A stretch of 64,000 nucleotides of DNA from Streptomyces sp. NBC_01275 (GCF_026340655.1 NZ_JAPEOZ010000001.1:2728001-2792000), one strand, 5' to 3'; counted from the first letter of the stretch, positions 17,688 through 27,921 are shown. The notes: generated from the sequence alone by a model not told the origin. Program-made: numbers and translations.

Positions 17688-18109
17688 GCGGCCTTGGGCG
17701 TCACCAGCCGGCTGCCGCTCCAGTCCTTGCCCACACTGACGCTCTTGCTGGCCGACAGACCCGCAGTCGTCGAGGCTTCGGAGATGTCGCTCGGCTCCAC
17801 GTACCCCGTACGGCCGGTCTTCGGCGTCAGGAGGAGGATCGAACCGCCTTCTTCGATGTACGTGGTGGCGTCCACCAGCGCATCCGTCAGGTCGCCGTCC
17901 TCGTCGCGGAACCAGAGCACCACGGCGTCGGCAACGTCGTCGTAGTCCTCGTCCACCAGGTCGCTGCCGATGACTTCCTCGATGGACTCGCGGAGCTCCT
18001 GATCGACGTCGTCGTCGTAGCCGATCTCCTGGACCACCTGCTCGGGCTGGAACCCCAGCCTGACGGCAGGGCTCGTCCGCTCCTCCGCGTGGTCCGCGGT
18101 CGCGCTCAC
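17672..18109 (-). CDS. DUF3052 family protein
   Basis: A 145-aa acidic protein with a textbook AGGAGG 6 nt before GTG 18109. It carries the DUF3052 pattern LGFQPEQVVQEIGYDDDVD, LWFRDEDGDLTDALVDA and ILLLTPKTGRTGYVEPSDI, with a Lys-rich C-terminus. DUF3052 proteins are conserved in actinobacteria next to aceE, as here; their role is not known to me with certainty. It is divergent from aceE across a 360-bp gap. Confidence 0.85.
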   Translation of the reverse strand: MSATADHAEERTSPAVRLGFQPEQVVQEIGYDDDVDQELRESIEEVIGSDLVDEDYDDVADAVVLWFRDEDGDLTDALVDATTYIEEGGSILLLTPKTGRTGYVEPSDISEASTTAGLSASKSVSVGKDWSGSRLVTPKAAKSKK

Positions 18110-18469
18110 GGGTTGCCTCCTGATCTTGTTTCGGGAATAACTCAGCCACGCGCGTGCGCGCAGCGTTGGCCGTAGTCCACACGGGCGGGACGGATCGCGC
18201 AAGTACCCGGCGGTTCGGACCGCCGAAACGGTGACGATCCTGGCCGTGTCGACGCAACTCCAGGCAGGAGTTCCGGACCGAAGGTGATGCACACCACACC
18301 AATCTGCCCGGTTTGCGCATTTGAGAACCATCCAAGAATACGAGATCCGAACAGATGCCGGTTACCTCTGGGTAGAGATGACGTTTGCGGCCCCGAGGTA
18401 CACGATGGGGGACGGTGCAGGTACTGGAGAACCAGCGTGAAAACAGCCCTCTGACAGGTAAGGAACAGC
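18110..18469. other. 360-bp intergenic region between DUF3052 and aceE
   Basis: No coding sequence is convincing here. It must hold the divergent promoters. A 7-bp stem with TCGG loop (18208-18225, cggcggt-tcgg-accgccg) is the only clear dyad and could be an operator or leader hairpin. I could not assign -35/-10 pairs with confidence. Confidence 0.6.
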
Positions 18470-21217
18470 GTGGCTTCCGGATCCGATCGCAACCCGATCA
18501 TCATTGGCGGCCTTCCGAGTCAGGTTCCTGACTTCGATCCCGAGGAAACCCAGGAGTGGCTCGACTCCCTCGACGCCGCGATCGACGAGCGCGGCCGGGA
18601 GCGAGCCCGCTATCTGATGCTCCGGCTGATCGAGCGGGCCCGCGAGAAGCGCGTGGCCGTGCCGGAGATGCGCAGCACGGACTACGTCAACACCATCCCC
18701 ACCAGGGCCGAGCCGTTCTTCCCGGGCAACGAGGAGATCGAGCGCAAGGTCCTCAACGCGACCCGCTGGAACGCGGCCGTGATGGTCTCGCGCGCCCAGC
18801 GTCCGGGCATCGGGGTCGGCGGCCACATCGCCACCTTCGCCTCCTCCGCGTCCCTCTACGACGTCGGCTTCAACCACTTCTTCCGCGGCAAGGACGAGGG
18901 CGACGGCGGCGACCAGATCTTCTTCCAGGGCCACGCGTCCCCGGGCATCTACGCGCGCGCGTTCCTGCTCGACCGGCTGGACGAGCAGAACCTGGACGCC
19001 TTCCGGCAGGAGAGGTCGAGGGCGCCGCACGGGCTGTCCTCGTACCCCCACCCGCGGCTGATGCCGGACTTCTGGGAGTTCCCGACCGTGTCGATGGGCC
19101 TGGGCCCGATCGGCGCGATCTACCAGGCGCGGATGAACCGCTACATGCACGCGCGCGGGATCGCCGACACCGAGAAGTCGCGGGTGTGGGCGTTCCTCGG
19201 CGACGGCGAGATGGACGAGCCGGAGTCGCTGGGCCAGCTGACCATCGCCGCCCGCGAGGGCCTGGACAACCTGACCTTCGTCGTCAACTGCAACCTCCAG
19301 CGCCTCGACGGCCCGGTGCGCGGCAACGGCAAGGTCATCCAGGAGCTGGAGTCGGTCTTCCGGGGCGCCGGCTGGAACGTGATCAAGCTGATCTGGGACC
19401 GCTCCTGGGACCCGCTGCTCGCCCAGGACCGCGACGGCACCCTGGTCAACCGGATGAACACGACCCCGGACGGGCAGTACCAGACGTACGCCACCGAGTC
19501 CGGCGCGTACATCCGCGAGCACTTCTTCGGCGACGACCACCGGCTGCGCGCGATGGTCGAGGGCATGACCGACGACCAGATCCTGCACCTGGGCCGCGGC
19601 GGTCACGACCACAAGAAGATCTACGCGGCGTTCAAGGCGGCCGTGGAGCACAAGGGCCAGCCGACGGTGATCCTCGCCAAGACCGTCAAGGGCTGGACGC
19701 TGGGCCCCAACTTCGAGGGCCGCAACGCCACGCACCAGATGAAGAAGCTGACGGTCGCCGACCTCAAGGGTTTCCGCGACCGCCTCCACCTGCCGATCTC
19801 GGACAAGGAGCTGGAGTCCGGCCTGCCGCCGTACTACCACCCGGGTCGGAACTCGGAGGAGATCCAGTACATGCACGACCGGCGCAGGTCGCTGGGCGGG
19901 TACGTCCCGACCCGCGTCGTGCGCTCCCAGCCGCTCGCACTGCCGGACGACAAGACGTACGCGAGTGTGAAGAAGGGCTCGGGCCAGCAGTCGATCGCCA
20001 CGACCATGGCCTTTGTGCGGCTCCTGAAAGACCTCATGCGGGACAAGGAACTCGGCAGGCGCTTCGTACTGATCGCGCCGGACGAGTACCGCACGTTCGG
20101 CATGGACTCCTTCTTCCCGAGCGCGAAGATCTACAACCCGCTGGGCCAGCAGTACGAGTCGGTGGACCGCGAGCTGCTGCTCGCCTACAAGGAGTCGCCG
20201 ACCGGCCAGATGCTGCACGACGGCATCTCGGAGGCGGGCTGCACGGCGTCCCTGATCGCGGCCGGCTCGGCGTACGCCACGCACGGCCAGCCGCTCATCC
20301 CGGTCTACGTCTTCTACTCGATGTTCGGTTTCCAGCGCACCGGCGACCAGTTCTGGCAGATGTCCGACCAGCTGGCGCGCGGTTTCGTGCTCGGTGCGAC
20401 CGCCGGCCGTACGACCCTGACCGGTGAGGGTCTGCAGCACGCGGACGGCCACTCCCAGCTGCTCGCCTCGACGAACCCGGGCTGCGTCGCCTACGACCCG
20501 GCGTACGGCTTCGAGATCGCGCACATCGTGCAGGACGGCCTGCGGCGGATGTACGGCAGCTCCGCCGAGCACCCGCACGGCGAGAACGTCTTCTACTACC
20601 TCACCGTCTACAACGAGCCGATCCAGCACCCGGCCGAGCCCGCCGACGTCGACGTGGAGGGCATCCTCAAGGGCGTCCACCGCTTCAGCGCGGGAACCGC
20701 GGGGACCATCCCGGCGCAGATCCTCGCGTCGGGCGTGGCCGTCCCGTGGGCCGTCGAGGCGCAGAGGATCCTCGCCGAGGACTGGGACGTCAAGGCCGAC
20801 GTCTGGTCGGCGACCTCCTGGAACGAGCTGCGGCGCGAGGCCGTCGAGGTCGAGCGGCACAACCTGCTGCACCCGGAGGAGGAGCAGCGGGTGCCGTATG
20901 TGACGCGGAAGCTGAGCGGGGCCCAGGGGCCGTTCGTGGCCGTGTCCGACTGGATGCGGTCGGTGCCGGACCAGATCGCGCGCTGGGTGCCGGGCACCTA
21001 CCAGTCGCTGGGCGCGGACGGCTTCGGCTTCGCCGACACCCGGGGCGCGGCCCGGCGGTTCTTCCACATCGACGCCCAGTCGGTGGTCGTGGGCGTGCTG
21101 ACCGAGCTGGCGCGGGAGGGGAAGGTCGACCGGTCGGTGCTGAAGCAGGCGATCGACCGGTACCAGCTGCTCGACGTGTCGGCCGCGGACCCGGGGGCCG
21201 CGGGCGGCGACGCGTAG
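18470..21217 (+). CDS. aceE: pyruvate dehydrogenase E1 component, homodimeric type
   Basis: A 915-aa protein from GTG 18470 with AAGGAAC upstream. Length and sequence are those of the homodimeric AceE-type E1. The thiamine diphosphate motif [10 protein letters not shown] lies at residues 244-253 with VVNCN following; other conserved blocks are [29 protein letters not shown]-like [13 protein letters not shown] and TYGFQR-type [16 protein letters not shown]. It decarboxylates pyruvate and acetylates the E2 lipoyl domain to make acetyl-CoA in the cytosol. The E2 and E3 genes are not next to it. A strong terminator follows. Confidence 0.95.
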   Translation: MASGSDRNPIIIGGLPSQVPDFDPEETQEWLDSLDAAIDERGRERARYLMLRLIERAREKRVAVPEMRSTDYVNTIPTRAEPFFPGNEEIERKVLNATRWNAAVMVSRAQRPGIGVGGHIATFASSASLYDVGFNHFFRGKDEGDGGDQIFFQGHASPGIYARAFLLDRLDEQNLDAFRQERSRAPHGLSSYPHPRLMPDFWEFPTVSMGLGPIGAIYQARMNRYMHARGIADTEKSRVWAFLGDGEMDEPESLGQLTIAAREGLDNLTFVVNCNLQRLDGPVRGNGKVIQELESVFRGAGWNVIKLIWDRSWDPLLAQDRDGTLVNRMNTTPDGQYQTYATESGAYIREHFFGDDHRLRAMVEGMTDDQILHLGRGGHDHKKIYAAFKAAVEHKGQPTVILAKTVKGWTLGPNFEGRNATHQMKKLTVADLKGFRDRLHLPISDKELESGLPPYYHPGRNSEEIQYMHDRRRSLGGYVPTRVVRSQPLALPDDKTYASVKKGSGQQSIATTMAFVRLLKDLMRDKELGRRFVLIAPDEYRTFGMDSFFPSAKIYNPLGQQYESVDRELLLAYKESPTGQMLHDGISEAGCTASLIAAGSAYATHGQPLIPVYVFYSMFGFQRTGDQFWQMSDQLARGFVLGATAGRTTLTGEGLQHADGHSQLLASTNPGCVAYDPAYGFEIAHIVQDGLRRMYGSSAEHPHGENVFYYLTVYNEPIQHPAEPADVDVEGILKGVHRFSAGTAGTIPAQILASGVAVPWAVEAQRILAEDWDVKADVWSATSWNELRREAVEVERHNLLHPEEEQRVPYVTRKLSGAQGPFVAVSDWMRSVPDQIARWVPGTYQSLGADGFGFADTRGAARRFFHIDAQSVVVGVLTELAREGKVDRSVLKQAIDRYQLLDVSAADPGAAGGDA

Positions 21218-21257
21218 GACGCAGCAGCGCGTAGGGCTCGGCCCGTAGCACGCGTGA

Positions 21258-21286
21258 GGGCGGTGGAGCTGGTGACTCCACCGCCC
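21258..21286 (+). terminator. aceE terminator
   Basis: Perfect 11-bp stem gggcggtggag (21258-21268) with ctccaccgccc (21276-21286), 7-nt loop, followed by a T-containing stretch (ttacgcattcttta). It lies 40 bp beyond the aceE stop. Confidence 0.85.
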
Positions 21287-21310
21287 TTACGCATTCTTTA
21301 CGATGCGTGT

Positions 21311-22048
21311 ATGCAAGAACATTCGGCGCAGGCCCGGTGGGAGTTGTGGACTCAACGGCCGCTGCTGGCCCTCGCCGTGCTGTTCGCCGTGGCCTACGCC
21401 GTGCCGATCGTGGACACCTCGGCCGGGCACTCGCTGACCACCGCGTGCACCGCGGTCGAGTGGGCGGTGTGGGCGACCTTCGCCGGCGACTACGTGGTGC
21501 GGCTGGCGCTGACGCCCCGGCGCCGGGAGTTCGTCCGCACGCACTGGCTGGACCTGTGCGCGGTGGTGCTGCCGATGCTCCAGCCGCTGCGGCTGCTGCG
21601 GCTGGTCTCGACGCTGCTGCTGGTGGGGCGGCGGGCGCGGATGGCTTCGCAGATCCGGGTGACGACGTATGTCGCGGGGGCGGTCGTCGGGCTGCTGATG
21701 TTCGGGTCGCTGGCCGTGCTGTCGGTGGAGCGCGAGTCGCCGAACGGGAACATCCGCACGCTGGGTGACGCGGTGTGGTGGTCCTTCACGACGATGACGA
21801 CCGTGGGCTACGGCGACCATGCGCCGACCACCGGTCTGGGGCGGATCATCGCCGTCGGGCTGATGCTGTCCGGGATCGCGCTGCTGGGTGTGGTCACCGC
21901 GAACATCGCCGCGTGGTTCATCGAGCGGTTCGAGAAGGACGACGTGGAGGAGCGGGCGCAGACGGAGGCGATCCTGGCGCTGACCGAGGAGGTCCGGGCG
22001 CTGCGGGTGGAGGTCGCGGAGCTGAGGGAGAGATCCCTCAGGCCGTAA
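21311..22048 (+). CDS. voltage-gated-type potassium channel
   Basis: A 245-aa protein from ATG 21311 (a longer frame from 21254 would overlap the aceE terminator). It has about five to six membrane segments including an Arg-containing S4-like helix (PLRLLRLVSTLLLVGRRAR, about 92-110), the pore signature TMTTVGYGD (161-169) and a final inner helix. Residues 212-243 form a probable coiled coil, which could tetramerise the channel. K+ selectivity is expected from TVGYGD. TACGAT ends 6 nt before the ATG and no ribosome binding site is visible, so the mRNA may be leaderless. Confidence 0.9.
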   Translation: MQEHSAQARWELWTQRPLLALAVLFAVAYAVPIVDTSAGHSLTTACTAVEWAVWATFAGDYVVRLALTPRRREFVRTHWLDLCAVVLPMLQPLRLLRLVSTLLLVGRRARMASQIRVTTYVAGAVVGLLMFGSLAVLSVERESPNGNIRTLGDAVWWSFTTMTTVGYGDHAPTTGLGRIIAVGLMLSGIALLGVVTANIAAWFIERFEKDDVEERAQTEAILALTEEVRALRVEVAELRERSLRP

Positions 22049-22052
22049 CAGC

Positions 22053-22099
22053 CAGGCCCGTGGCGCGCTGTCCCCCTCCGGCAGCGCGCCACGGGCCTG
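22053..22099. terminator. 18-bp bidirectional terminator
   Basis: Perfect stem caggcccgtggcgcgctg (22053-22070) with its complement at 22082-22099 and an 11-nt loop, directly after the channel gene, in the convergent gap with the MFS gene. Confidence 0.85.
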
Positions 22100-22269
22100 A
22101 TTGCCCTGCCATCCGGAGGGCTTGACTAACTGTGACCTGTGGCGCGTGCCGGAGGCGAGGGACCTTTAGCGTTGTCACCCTGATAGGGGAACTTTATTGA
22201 AATCCCGTCAGATTTCCCCGACAGGTGTGGCAGGACGGCAGAGCCGCGGGAACGCAGGGCCGCAGGGCC

Positions 22270-23898
22270 TCAGATGTGGCCGACCCCCGCGCCTGCCTCC
22301 GCGTTCGCGCCGCGCTTGGTGAGCAGGGCGACGAAGACCGCGACCACCGCGACGCCGGCCGCGACCAGGGACGCCAGGCTCATGCCGGAGATGAAGGTGT
22401 CGTGGGCGACGTCCGTGATCTTCACGGCGATCTCCTCCGGGGTGCCCTTCGCCACCGGGGCCACCCCGACCTGGACCGCCTCGGAGGCCTGGTCCAGCTG
22501 GCTCGGGGTGAGCTCGGGCAGGCCCGCGGCCGTCCAGTTGCCGGCCAGGTCGCTGTCGACCTTGGAGGCCATCACCGCGCCCAGGACGGCCGTGCCGAGG
22601 CTGCCGCCGATCTGCATGGCCGCCTGCTGGAGACCGCCGGCCACGCCGGAGAGCTCCAACGGGGCGTTGCCGACGATGACCTCGGTGGCGCCGACCATGA
22701 CCGGGGCGAGGCCGAAGCCCAGCAGGCCGAACCAGAGGGACATCAGACCGCCGCCGGTGTCCGTCTCCAGCGTGGACATGCCGTACATGGCGATCGCGGT
22801 GGCCGCCATGCCGCCGGCCAGCGGGATGCGCGGGCCGAGCTTGGTGATCGCCGCGCCCGCCAACGGGGAGCCGACGATCATCATGCCGGTGAGCGGGAGC
22901 AGGTGCAGGCCCGCGTCGATCGGGCTCATCCCGTGCACGTTCTGCAGGTAGAACGTCACGAAGAACAGGCCGCCCATGAAGGCGATGGCCATCAGGACCA
23001 TCAGCACGACGCCCGCGGACAGCGGGACCGAGCGGAACAGCGCCAGCGGGATCAGCGGCTCCTTGACCTTCGTCTCCCAGAAGGCGAACAGCGCGAAGAG
23101 GACGACGGAGCCGACGACGAACGCCCAGGTCTTGCCGTCGCCCCAGCCCCAGGTCGGGGCCTTGATCAGGGCCCAGACCAGACAGAACATCGCCCCCGAG
23201 AGGAAGGCGATGCCGAGGACGTCGAAGGAGCGCGGGGCGTTCTCCGCGCGGTGGTCGAGCAGGATCAGCACGCCCAGCACGAGGGCGAGGAGACCGACCG
23301 GCACGTTGATGAAGAACACCGACTGCCAGCTGACGTGCTCGACGAGGACGCCGCCGAGGATCGGGCCGCCCGCGGTGGAGGCGCCGATGACCATGCCCCA
23401 GATGCCGATGGCCATGTTGAGCTTCTCGGCCGGGAAGGTGGCGCGCAGCAGACCGAGCGCGGCCGGCATCAGCAGGGCGCCGAAAAGACCCTGGAAGACG
23501 CGGAAGGTGACGACCAGCGCGATGCTGTCGGACAGGCCGATCGCGCCGGAGGCGGCGGCGAAGCCGACGACGCCTATCAGGAAGGTCTGGCGGTGGCCGA
23601 AGCGGTCGCCGAGCTTGCCGGCGGTGATCAGGGAGACCGCGAGGGCGAGGAAGTAGGCGTTGGTGATCCACTGGACCTGGGCGAAGGTCGCGCCCAGGTC
23701 GCTGGCGATGGCCGGGTTGGCGATGGCCACGATGGTCCCGTCGAGGGCCACCATCATGACCCCGACGGCGACGGTGATGAGGGTGAACCACGGGTGGCCG
23801 CGCAGCCCCTTGGCCGGCGGCCCCTCCGACGGGGACGCCTGCGCCTTGTCCGCCTTGTCCCCCGGCCCCGTCGCGTCGATGGTGGTCTGACTAGTCAT
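22270..23898 (-). CDS. MFS drug exporter, DHA2 (EmrB/QacA) family
   Basis: A 542-aa protein with 14 hydrophobic segments. Motif A-like GKLGDRFGHRQTFLIG, the DHA2 motif VALDGTIVAIANPAI in helix 1, WQSVFFINVPVG and the 14-helix length place it with proton-driven multidrug exporters. Residues 1-35 are cytoplasmic and Asp/Lys-rich. It is divergent from a TetR gene across 66 bp that contain an inverted repeat, the usual arrangement for a ligand-induced efflux pump. The substrate is unknown. Confidence 0.9.
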   Translation of the reverse strand: MTSQTTIDATGPGDKADKAQASPSEGPPAKGLRGHPWFTLITVAVGVMMVALDGTIVAIANPAIASDLGATFAQVQWITNAYFLALAVSLITAGKLGDRFGHRQTFLIGVVGFAAASGAIGLSDSIALVVTFRVFQGLFGALLMPAALGLLRATFPAEKLNMAIGIWGMVIGASTAGGPILGGVLVEHVSWQSVFFINVPVGLLALVLGVLILLDHRAENAPRSFDVLGIAFLSGAMFCLVWALIKAPTWGWGDGKTWAFVVGSVVLFALFAFWETKVKEPLIPLALFRSVPLSAGVVLMVLMAIAFMGGLFFVTFYLQNVHGMSPIDAGLHLLPLTGMMIVGSPLAGAAITKLGPRIPLAGGMAATAIAMYGMSTLETDTGGGLMSLWFGLLGFGLAPVMVGATEVIVGNAPLELSGVAGGLQQAAMQIGGSLGTAVLGAVMASKVDSDLAGNWTAAGLPELTPSQLDQASEAVQVGVAPVAKGTPEEIAVKITDVAHDTFISGMSLASLVAAGVAVVAVFVALLTKRGANAEAGAGVGHI

Positions 23899-23919
23899 GC
23901 GCCGAGGCTAGTGACAGCG

Positions 23920-23952
23920 ACTGACATTTGACAAACAGGTTCACAAGTCAGT
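23920..23952. promoter_or_regulatory. TetR-type operator and overlapping divergent promoters
   Basis: An inverted repeat actgacatttga (23920-23931) and tcacaagtcagt (23941-23952) matches at 10 of 12 positions around a 9-bp centre. Within it lies TTGACA (23928-23933), 18 nt before TAACTG (23952-23957), which would start transcription at or next to the tetR ATG at 23965 (leaderless). Binding here would block both genes. Confidence 0.65.
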
Positions 23953-23964
23953 AACTGACACTCC

Positions 23965-24591
23965 ATGGAATCACTCCGCGAACGCAAGAAACAGCGCACC
24001 CGGGACGCGCTGGTGCGGGCCGCGGTGGAGCTGTTCATCTCGCAGGGATACGAGCGCACCACCGTCGACGCGATCACCACGGCCGTGGACGTCTCACAGC
24101 GCACCTTCTTCCGCTACTTCGCCGGCAAGGACGAGGTCGCGCTGGCCCTGGTGGAGATGACGGTGGGGCGGGTCGTCGACGCGGTGCGCGAGCGGCCGCC
24201 GCACGAGGCCCCGCTGGCGGCGCTGCGCCAAGCGGTGCTGGAGGGCTGGCAGACGATCACCGAGACCGTCGAGGCCGTCGTGCCCCTGGAGTCGTATCTG
24301 GGCATGATCCGGGTGATCGAGGCGACGCCGGTGCTGCTCGCCGCGCATCTGCGACGCCAGGCGGAGATCGAGGAGGAGCTGGCGCGGGTGATCGCCGCGC
24401 GGGAGGGTCTCGACGTGGACGCCGACCCACGGCCGCGGCTGGTGGTCGCCGTGTTCGGAGGGGTGATGCGGGTGACCGAACGGCACTGGACGCTGGGCGG
24501 GGACATGAGCCCGGCGGACGCCCACGCGCTGACGTCCCGGTACCTGGATCAGGTGGGGCCCGCGCTGCTGGGGAACTGGCGTACGGCCTGA
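23965..24591 (+). CDS. TetR family regulator of the adjacent exporter
   Basis: A 208-aa protein. The N-terminal helix-turn-helix is clear: RDALVRAAVELFISQGYERTTVDAITTAVDVSQRTFFRYFAGKDEVALAL (about residues 12-62). The C-terminal part is the helical ligand domain. Its start lies 66 bp from the divergent MFS exporter and an inverted repeat lies between, so it probably represses both genes until a ligand binds. No ribosome binding site is seen, which agrees with a leaderless transcript. Confidence 0.9.
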   Translation: MESLRERKKQRTRDALVRAAVELFISQGYERTTVDAITTAVDVSQRTFFRYFAGKDEVALALVEMTVGRVVDAVRERPPHEAPLAALRQAVLEGWQTITETVEAVVPLESYLGMIRVIEATPVLLAAHLRRQAEIEEELARVIAAREGLDVDADPRPRLVVAVFGGVMRVTERHWTLGGDMSPADAHALTSRYLDQVGPALLGNWRTA

Positions 24592-24684
24592 AAGGTACCT
24601 ATGACCATCAACACGTCGAGCGAAACGTGATCCCCGCCACTCGGGTCACCCGAGACCCTCCCGTTCTCCTAGTGTGTCCTCCCA

Positions 24685-25905
24685 GTGACTTCCTTCGACA
24701 CCTCTCCGCAGCTCAACGTCTGGCGCGCGCTGGCCGCCCTGGCCGTGGTGTTCGTGATGCTGGCGACCACCGGCTGGACCGCGGTGCGCCACCACCGGGA
24801 GGGCACCGCCGTCGAGGCCTCGCGCACGGCGTGGGAGCACGGGCGGCTCGACGGGCACGCGCTGCCGGACCTCGACACGGCGACGCCGGACCGTCTGACC
24901 CGCTTCTTCGACCGGCTGAACGCCGCGCAGCGCACCACGCTCGTGCACGACTACCCGCTCGCGGTGGGCAACATGAACGGCGCGCCCGTCGAGCTGCGCT
25001 ACCGCGCCAACCGGGTCGCCCTGCTCCGGCAGGTCCGGATCGAGCGCACCCGCACGCACGACGACCGGCTCACGCCCTCCGGGCAGCAGCTGGCGGGCCG
25101 GCGCATGCAGCGCTTCGAGACGCTGAGCGACGCCGACCGGCAGATCCTCGCCTTCGATCCCGACGGCTCCGGCCGCGCCGCCGAGGTCTTCGGCGACCTC
25201 GACTCCGCCGAGCGGATCTCCGTCGTCGTCCCCGGCGTCGACACCGACCTGCTCACCTTCCAGCGCACCAACCGCCGCTACTCGGCGCCCGTCGGCATGG
25301 CGCAGGCCCTGTACTCGGCCGAGCGGAAGGCGAGCCCGGCCACGCGTACGGCCGTGATCGCCTGGGCCGACTACACCTCTCCCGACGGTCTCGGCATCGA
25401 CTCGGCCACCGCGATGCGCGCCGAGAGCGGCGCCGTACGGCTGAACGCCCTGCTGCACGCCCTGCCCGGCGGCGCGCCGGTCTCCCTGTTCTGCCACAGC
25501 TACGGCTCCGTGGTGTGCGGGGTCGCGGCGCACGCGCTGCCCGCCCGGGTGGCCGACATAGCGGTGGCCGGCAGCCCCGGCATGCGGGTGGAGAAGGCGG
25601 CTCAGCTGGACACCGACGCCCGGGTGTGGGCGATGCGGGACGCCGACGACTGGGTGCAGGACGTGCCGCACCTGGAGGTCGGCGGCCTCGGGCACGGCGA
25701 GGACCCGATGGCGCGGTCGTTCGGCGCGCGCGTGCTGTCGGCGCGGGACGCCCAGGGCCATGGAGGCTACTTCGAACCAGGCACGGACAGCCTGCGCAAC
25801 TTCGCGGACATCGGTACTGGCGCGTACCGGTCGGTGGAGTGCGCCCACGACGATGACGCCTGCCGGGCGGGTTTGTCCGACACTACGATGGCCGGACGCG
25901 CGTAG
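24685..25905 (+). CDS. DUF1023 alpha/beta hydrolase, membrane anchored
   Basis: A 406-aa protein from GTG 24685 with one N-terminal hydrophobic segment (about 14-33, signal or anchor). The C-terminal half is an alpha/beta hydrolase of the DUF1023 type: ISVVVPGVDTDL (oxyanion region), the nucleophile elbow VSLFCHSYGSVV with Ser in HSYGS, MRDADDWV (acid) and a C-terminal GHGGYF with the likely catalytic His. Probably an extracytoplasmic lipase/esterase or peptidase-like hydrolase; substrate unknown. It lies 94 bp after tetR. Confidence 0.82.
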   Translation: MTSFDTSPQLNVWRALAALAVVFVMLATTGWTAVRHHREGTAVEASRTAWEHGRLDGHALPDLDTATPDRLTRFFDRLNAAQRTTLVHDYPLAVGNMNGAPVELRYRANRVALLRQVRIERTRTHDDRLTPSGQQLAGRRMQRFETLSDADRQILAFDPDGSGRAAEVFGDLDSAERISVVVPGVDTDLLTFQRTNRRYSAPVGMAQALYSAERKASPATRTAVIAWADYTSPDGLGIDSATAMRAESGAVRLNALLHALPGGAPVSLFCHSYGSVVCGVAAHALPARVADIAVAGSPGMRVEKAAQLDTDARVWAMRDADDWVQDVPHLEVGGLGHGEDPMARSFGARVLSARDAQGHGGYFEPGTDSLRNFADIGTGAYRSVECAHDDDACRAGLSDTTMAGRA

Positions 25906-25944
25906 AGACGCAGGAATTGCGGCTCGCGCAGGGAGGGGACGAAG

Positions 25945-26829
25945 ATGCGTGTCCCGCATACGATGAGCCGCATGGGTGACGTACTGGCCGGATTTCATGC
26001 CGCCTGGGAGTTCGAGTCCGATTCCGTCCTCATCCGCTACGAGCGGGGGATGCGCACCCCCAAGCTGCTGTCGGCGCTGGGTGAACGGAGGATTCCGCTC
26101 ACTGCGCTGTCCGGGGTGACGCTCACGCCGGGCAAGCGCGGGACGGTCGTCCTGCGCGCCGAGCCGCGACCGGGGGCCGATCCGCTGATGGAGGCGGCCG
26201 CGGGACAGCTGAAGGACGGCTGCGACCCCTACCGGCTGGTGCTGCCGGCCGAGCGGGAGGTCCTCGCGGAGTACTACGCCGAGGAGCTGCGGGCGCGACT
26301 GACGGCGTCCGGTCCCGCGGAACGGTTTCTGGTACCGGCTCCCGAGACGCCGCTGCAGTTCAAGGCGTACGACGCGAAGGCGAGCTTCGACGGCCGGACG
26401 GTGCGGTTCAGGTGGTTCTGGACGGGCGCGTCCTCGGCGAAGTGGAAAGCGGGCGACCAGAGTTTTCCGGTGGCCGAGCTGAGCGGGGTGGAGTGGCGCT
26501 CGCCGGAGCTGTTCGAGGGGCATCTGCGGTTGCTTCGCCGGGACGGCGGCGATACGGCGGAACAGCCGGCGCAGGCCGACCAGGATCCGGCGACGGTGGT
26601 GTTCGGGCTGGGGTACGGGCCCGTGCACGAGTCGCTGCCGTTCGCGGCGGCGGTCCTGGCGGCGGTGCGGTCGCGTGGGCCCGCGGCAGCGGTTGCCGCC
26701 GCGAGCCCGCGTCGTGATCCTTCCGAGGTGGCCGAACGGATCCGGCACCTTGGAGAGCTGCACCAGGCCGGGTTGGTCACCGACGAGGAGTTCTCCGTGA
26801 AGAAGGCGGAGTTGCTGTCGGAGCTCTGA
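25945..26829 (+). CDS. DUF4429 protein with C-terminal SHOCT domain
   Basis: A 294-aa protein. Start ATG 25945 has GGAGGGG 6 nt upstream; a second in-frame ATG at 25972 (MGDVLAGFHAAWEF, where the family similarity begins) has a TACGAT box ending 7 nt before it, so a shorter leaderless product is possible. Two DUF4429 repeats (about 12-115 and 125-235) are followed by a SHOCT motif at the end: SEVAERIRHLGELHQAGLVTDEEFSVKKAELLSEL. SHOCT modules mediate oligomerisation. Function unknown. Confidence 0.85.
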   Translation: MRVPHTMSRMGDVLAGFHAAWEFESDSVLIRYERGMRTPKLLSALGERRIPLTALSGVTLTPGKRGTVVLRAEPRPGADPLMEAAAGQLKDGCDPYRLVLPAEREVLAEYYAEELRARLTASGPAERFLVPAPETPLQFKAYDAKASFDGRTVRFRWFWTGASSAKWKAGDQSFPVAELSGVEWRSPELFEGHLRLLRRDGGDTAEQPAQADQDPATVVFGLGYGPVHESLPFAAAVLAAVRSRGPAAAVAAASPRRDPSEVAERIRHLGELHQAGLVTDEEFSVKKAELLSEL

Positions 26830-26892
26830 GGTCCTCTTTCGGGTGCGGATCCGTGGGGCTGGCCGCGCCGTTCCCCGCGCCCCTGAAGACCT

Positions 26893-27921
26893 CTACTCGC
26901 GCCCGGCGGACGTGAACGTCATGTCCGCGTACCTGTCGCCCGCCACCTTCTGCGCTATCGGCTCCAGCAGGGCCAGCTCCGACTCCGTCAGTTCGATGGT
27001 CGCGGCCCGGGCGTTCTCTTCCACCCGGGTCGGCTTGCGGGTGCCCGGGATCGGGATCACCGGCAGACCGTGGACCCGGGTCTGCTGCTGGACCCAGGCC
27101 AGCGCGATCTGGGCCGTGCTCGCGCCGTGGGCCTCGGCGACCGTGCGGATCGGCTCCAGCAGGGCGAGGTTCGCCGCCGCGTTCTCGCCGGTGAAGCGGG
27201 GCTGCGTGCGGCGGTAGTCGTCGGCGGTGAGGTCCTGGTCGGCGTTGGCGAAGGAGCCGGTGAGGAAGCCCCGGCCGAGCGGGGAGTAGGGGACCAGGGT
27301 CACGCCGAGCTCGCGGACCGCCGGGACGACCTGCGCCTCGATGTCCCGGCTGAACAGCGACCACTCCGACTGCACGGCGGCGATCGGGTGGACCGCGTGG
27401 GCGGCGCGCAGTTCCGTTGCCGTGACCTCGCTCAGCCCCAGCTGCTTGACCTTGCCCTCGCGGACCAGGTCGGCCAGCACGCCGACGGTGTCCTCGATCG
27501 GCACGTTCGGATCGCGCCGGTGCATGTAGTAGAGGTCGATGACGTCGACGTCGAGGCGCTTCAGGCTCGCCTCGACGGCCTGGCGGATGTAGGGCTCGTC
27601 GTTGCGGATGATCCGGCGGGTCGGATCGTCCGGCGGGATCGCCAGAGCGAACTTGGTGGCGATGACGAGCTCGTCGCGGTGCGCCGCGAAGAACGGGGCG
27701 AGGAAGCGCTCGTTCTCGCCGGCGCCGTACGCGTCGGCCGTGTCGTAGAGGGTGACGCCCAGTTCCAGGGCGCGCTCCAGGGTGGCCCGGGACTCCTTCG
27801 CGTCCGAGGGGCCGTAGGCGAAGCTCATGCCCATGCAGCCGAGGCCCTGGACGCCCACCTCGGGGCCGCCGGCGCCGAGACGTGCCGTCGGGAGGGTCGG
27901 GAGGGTGGGGTGGTCGGTCAT
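26893..27921 (-). CDS. aldo/keto reductase
   Basis: A 342-aa (beta/alpha)8 oxidoreductase. Signatures: GLGCMGMSFAYG, LYDTADAYGAGENE with the catalytic Asp and Tyr, VIATKF with the catalytic Lys, DLYYMHRRD with the His, and the NADPH site IPIPGTRKPTRVEENA. It reduces aldehydes or ketones with NADPH in the cytosol. Its ATG overlaps the MerR stop by 4 bp (ATGA), so it is the second gene of an operon controlled by that regulator. A role in aldehyde detoxification is inferred from this pairing. Confidence 0.9.
   Translation of the reverse strand: MTDHPTLPTLPTARLGAGGPEVGVQGLGCMGMSFAYGPSDAKESRATLERALELGVTLYDTADAYGAGENERFLAPFFAAHRDELVIATKFALAIPPDDPTRRIIRNDEPYIRQAVEASLKRLDVDVIDLYYMHRRDPNVPIEDTVGVLADLVREGKVKQLGLSEVTATELRAAHAVHPIAAVQSEWSLFSRDIEAQVVPAVRELGVTLVPYSPLGRGFLTGSFANADQDLTADDYRRTQPRFTGENAAANLALLEPIRTVAEAHGASTAQIALAWVQQQTRVHGLPVIPIPGTRKPTRVEENARAATIELTESELALLEPIAQKVAGDRYADMTFTSAGRE

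Noticed and set aside
18362..21067. 901-codon open frame on the minus strand across aceE
   Set aside because: It is the antisense shadow of aceE: no recognisable domain, composition driven by GC-rich third positions, no ribosome binding site.
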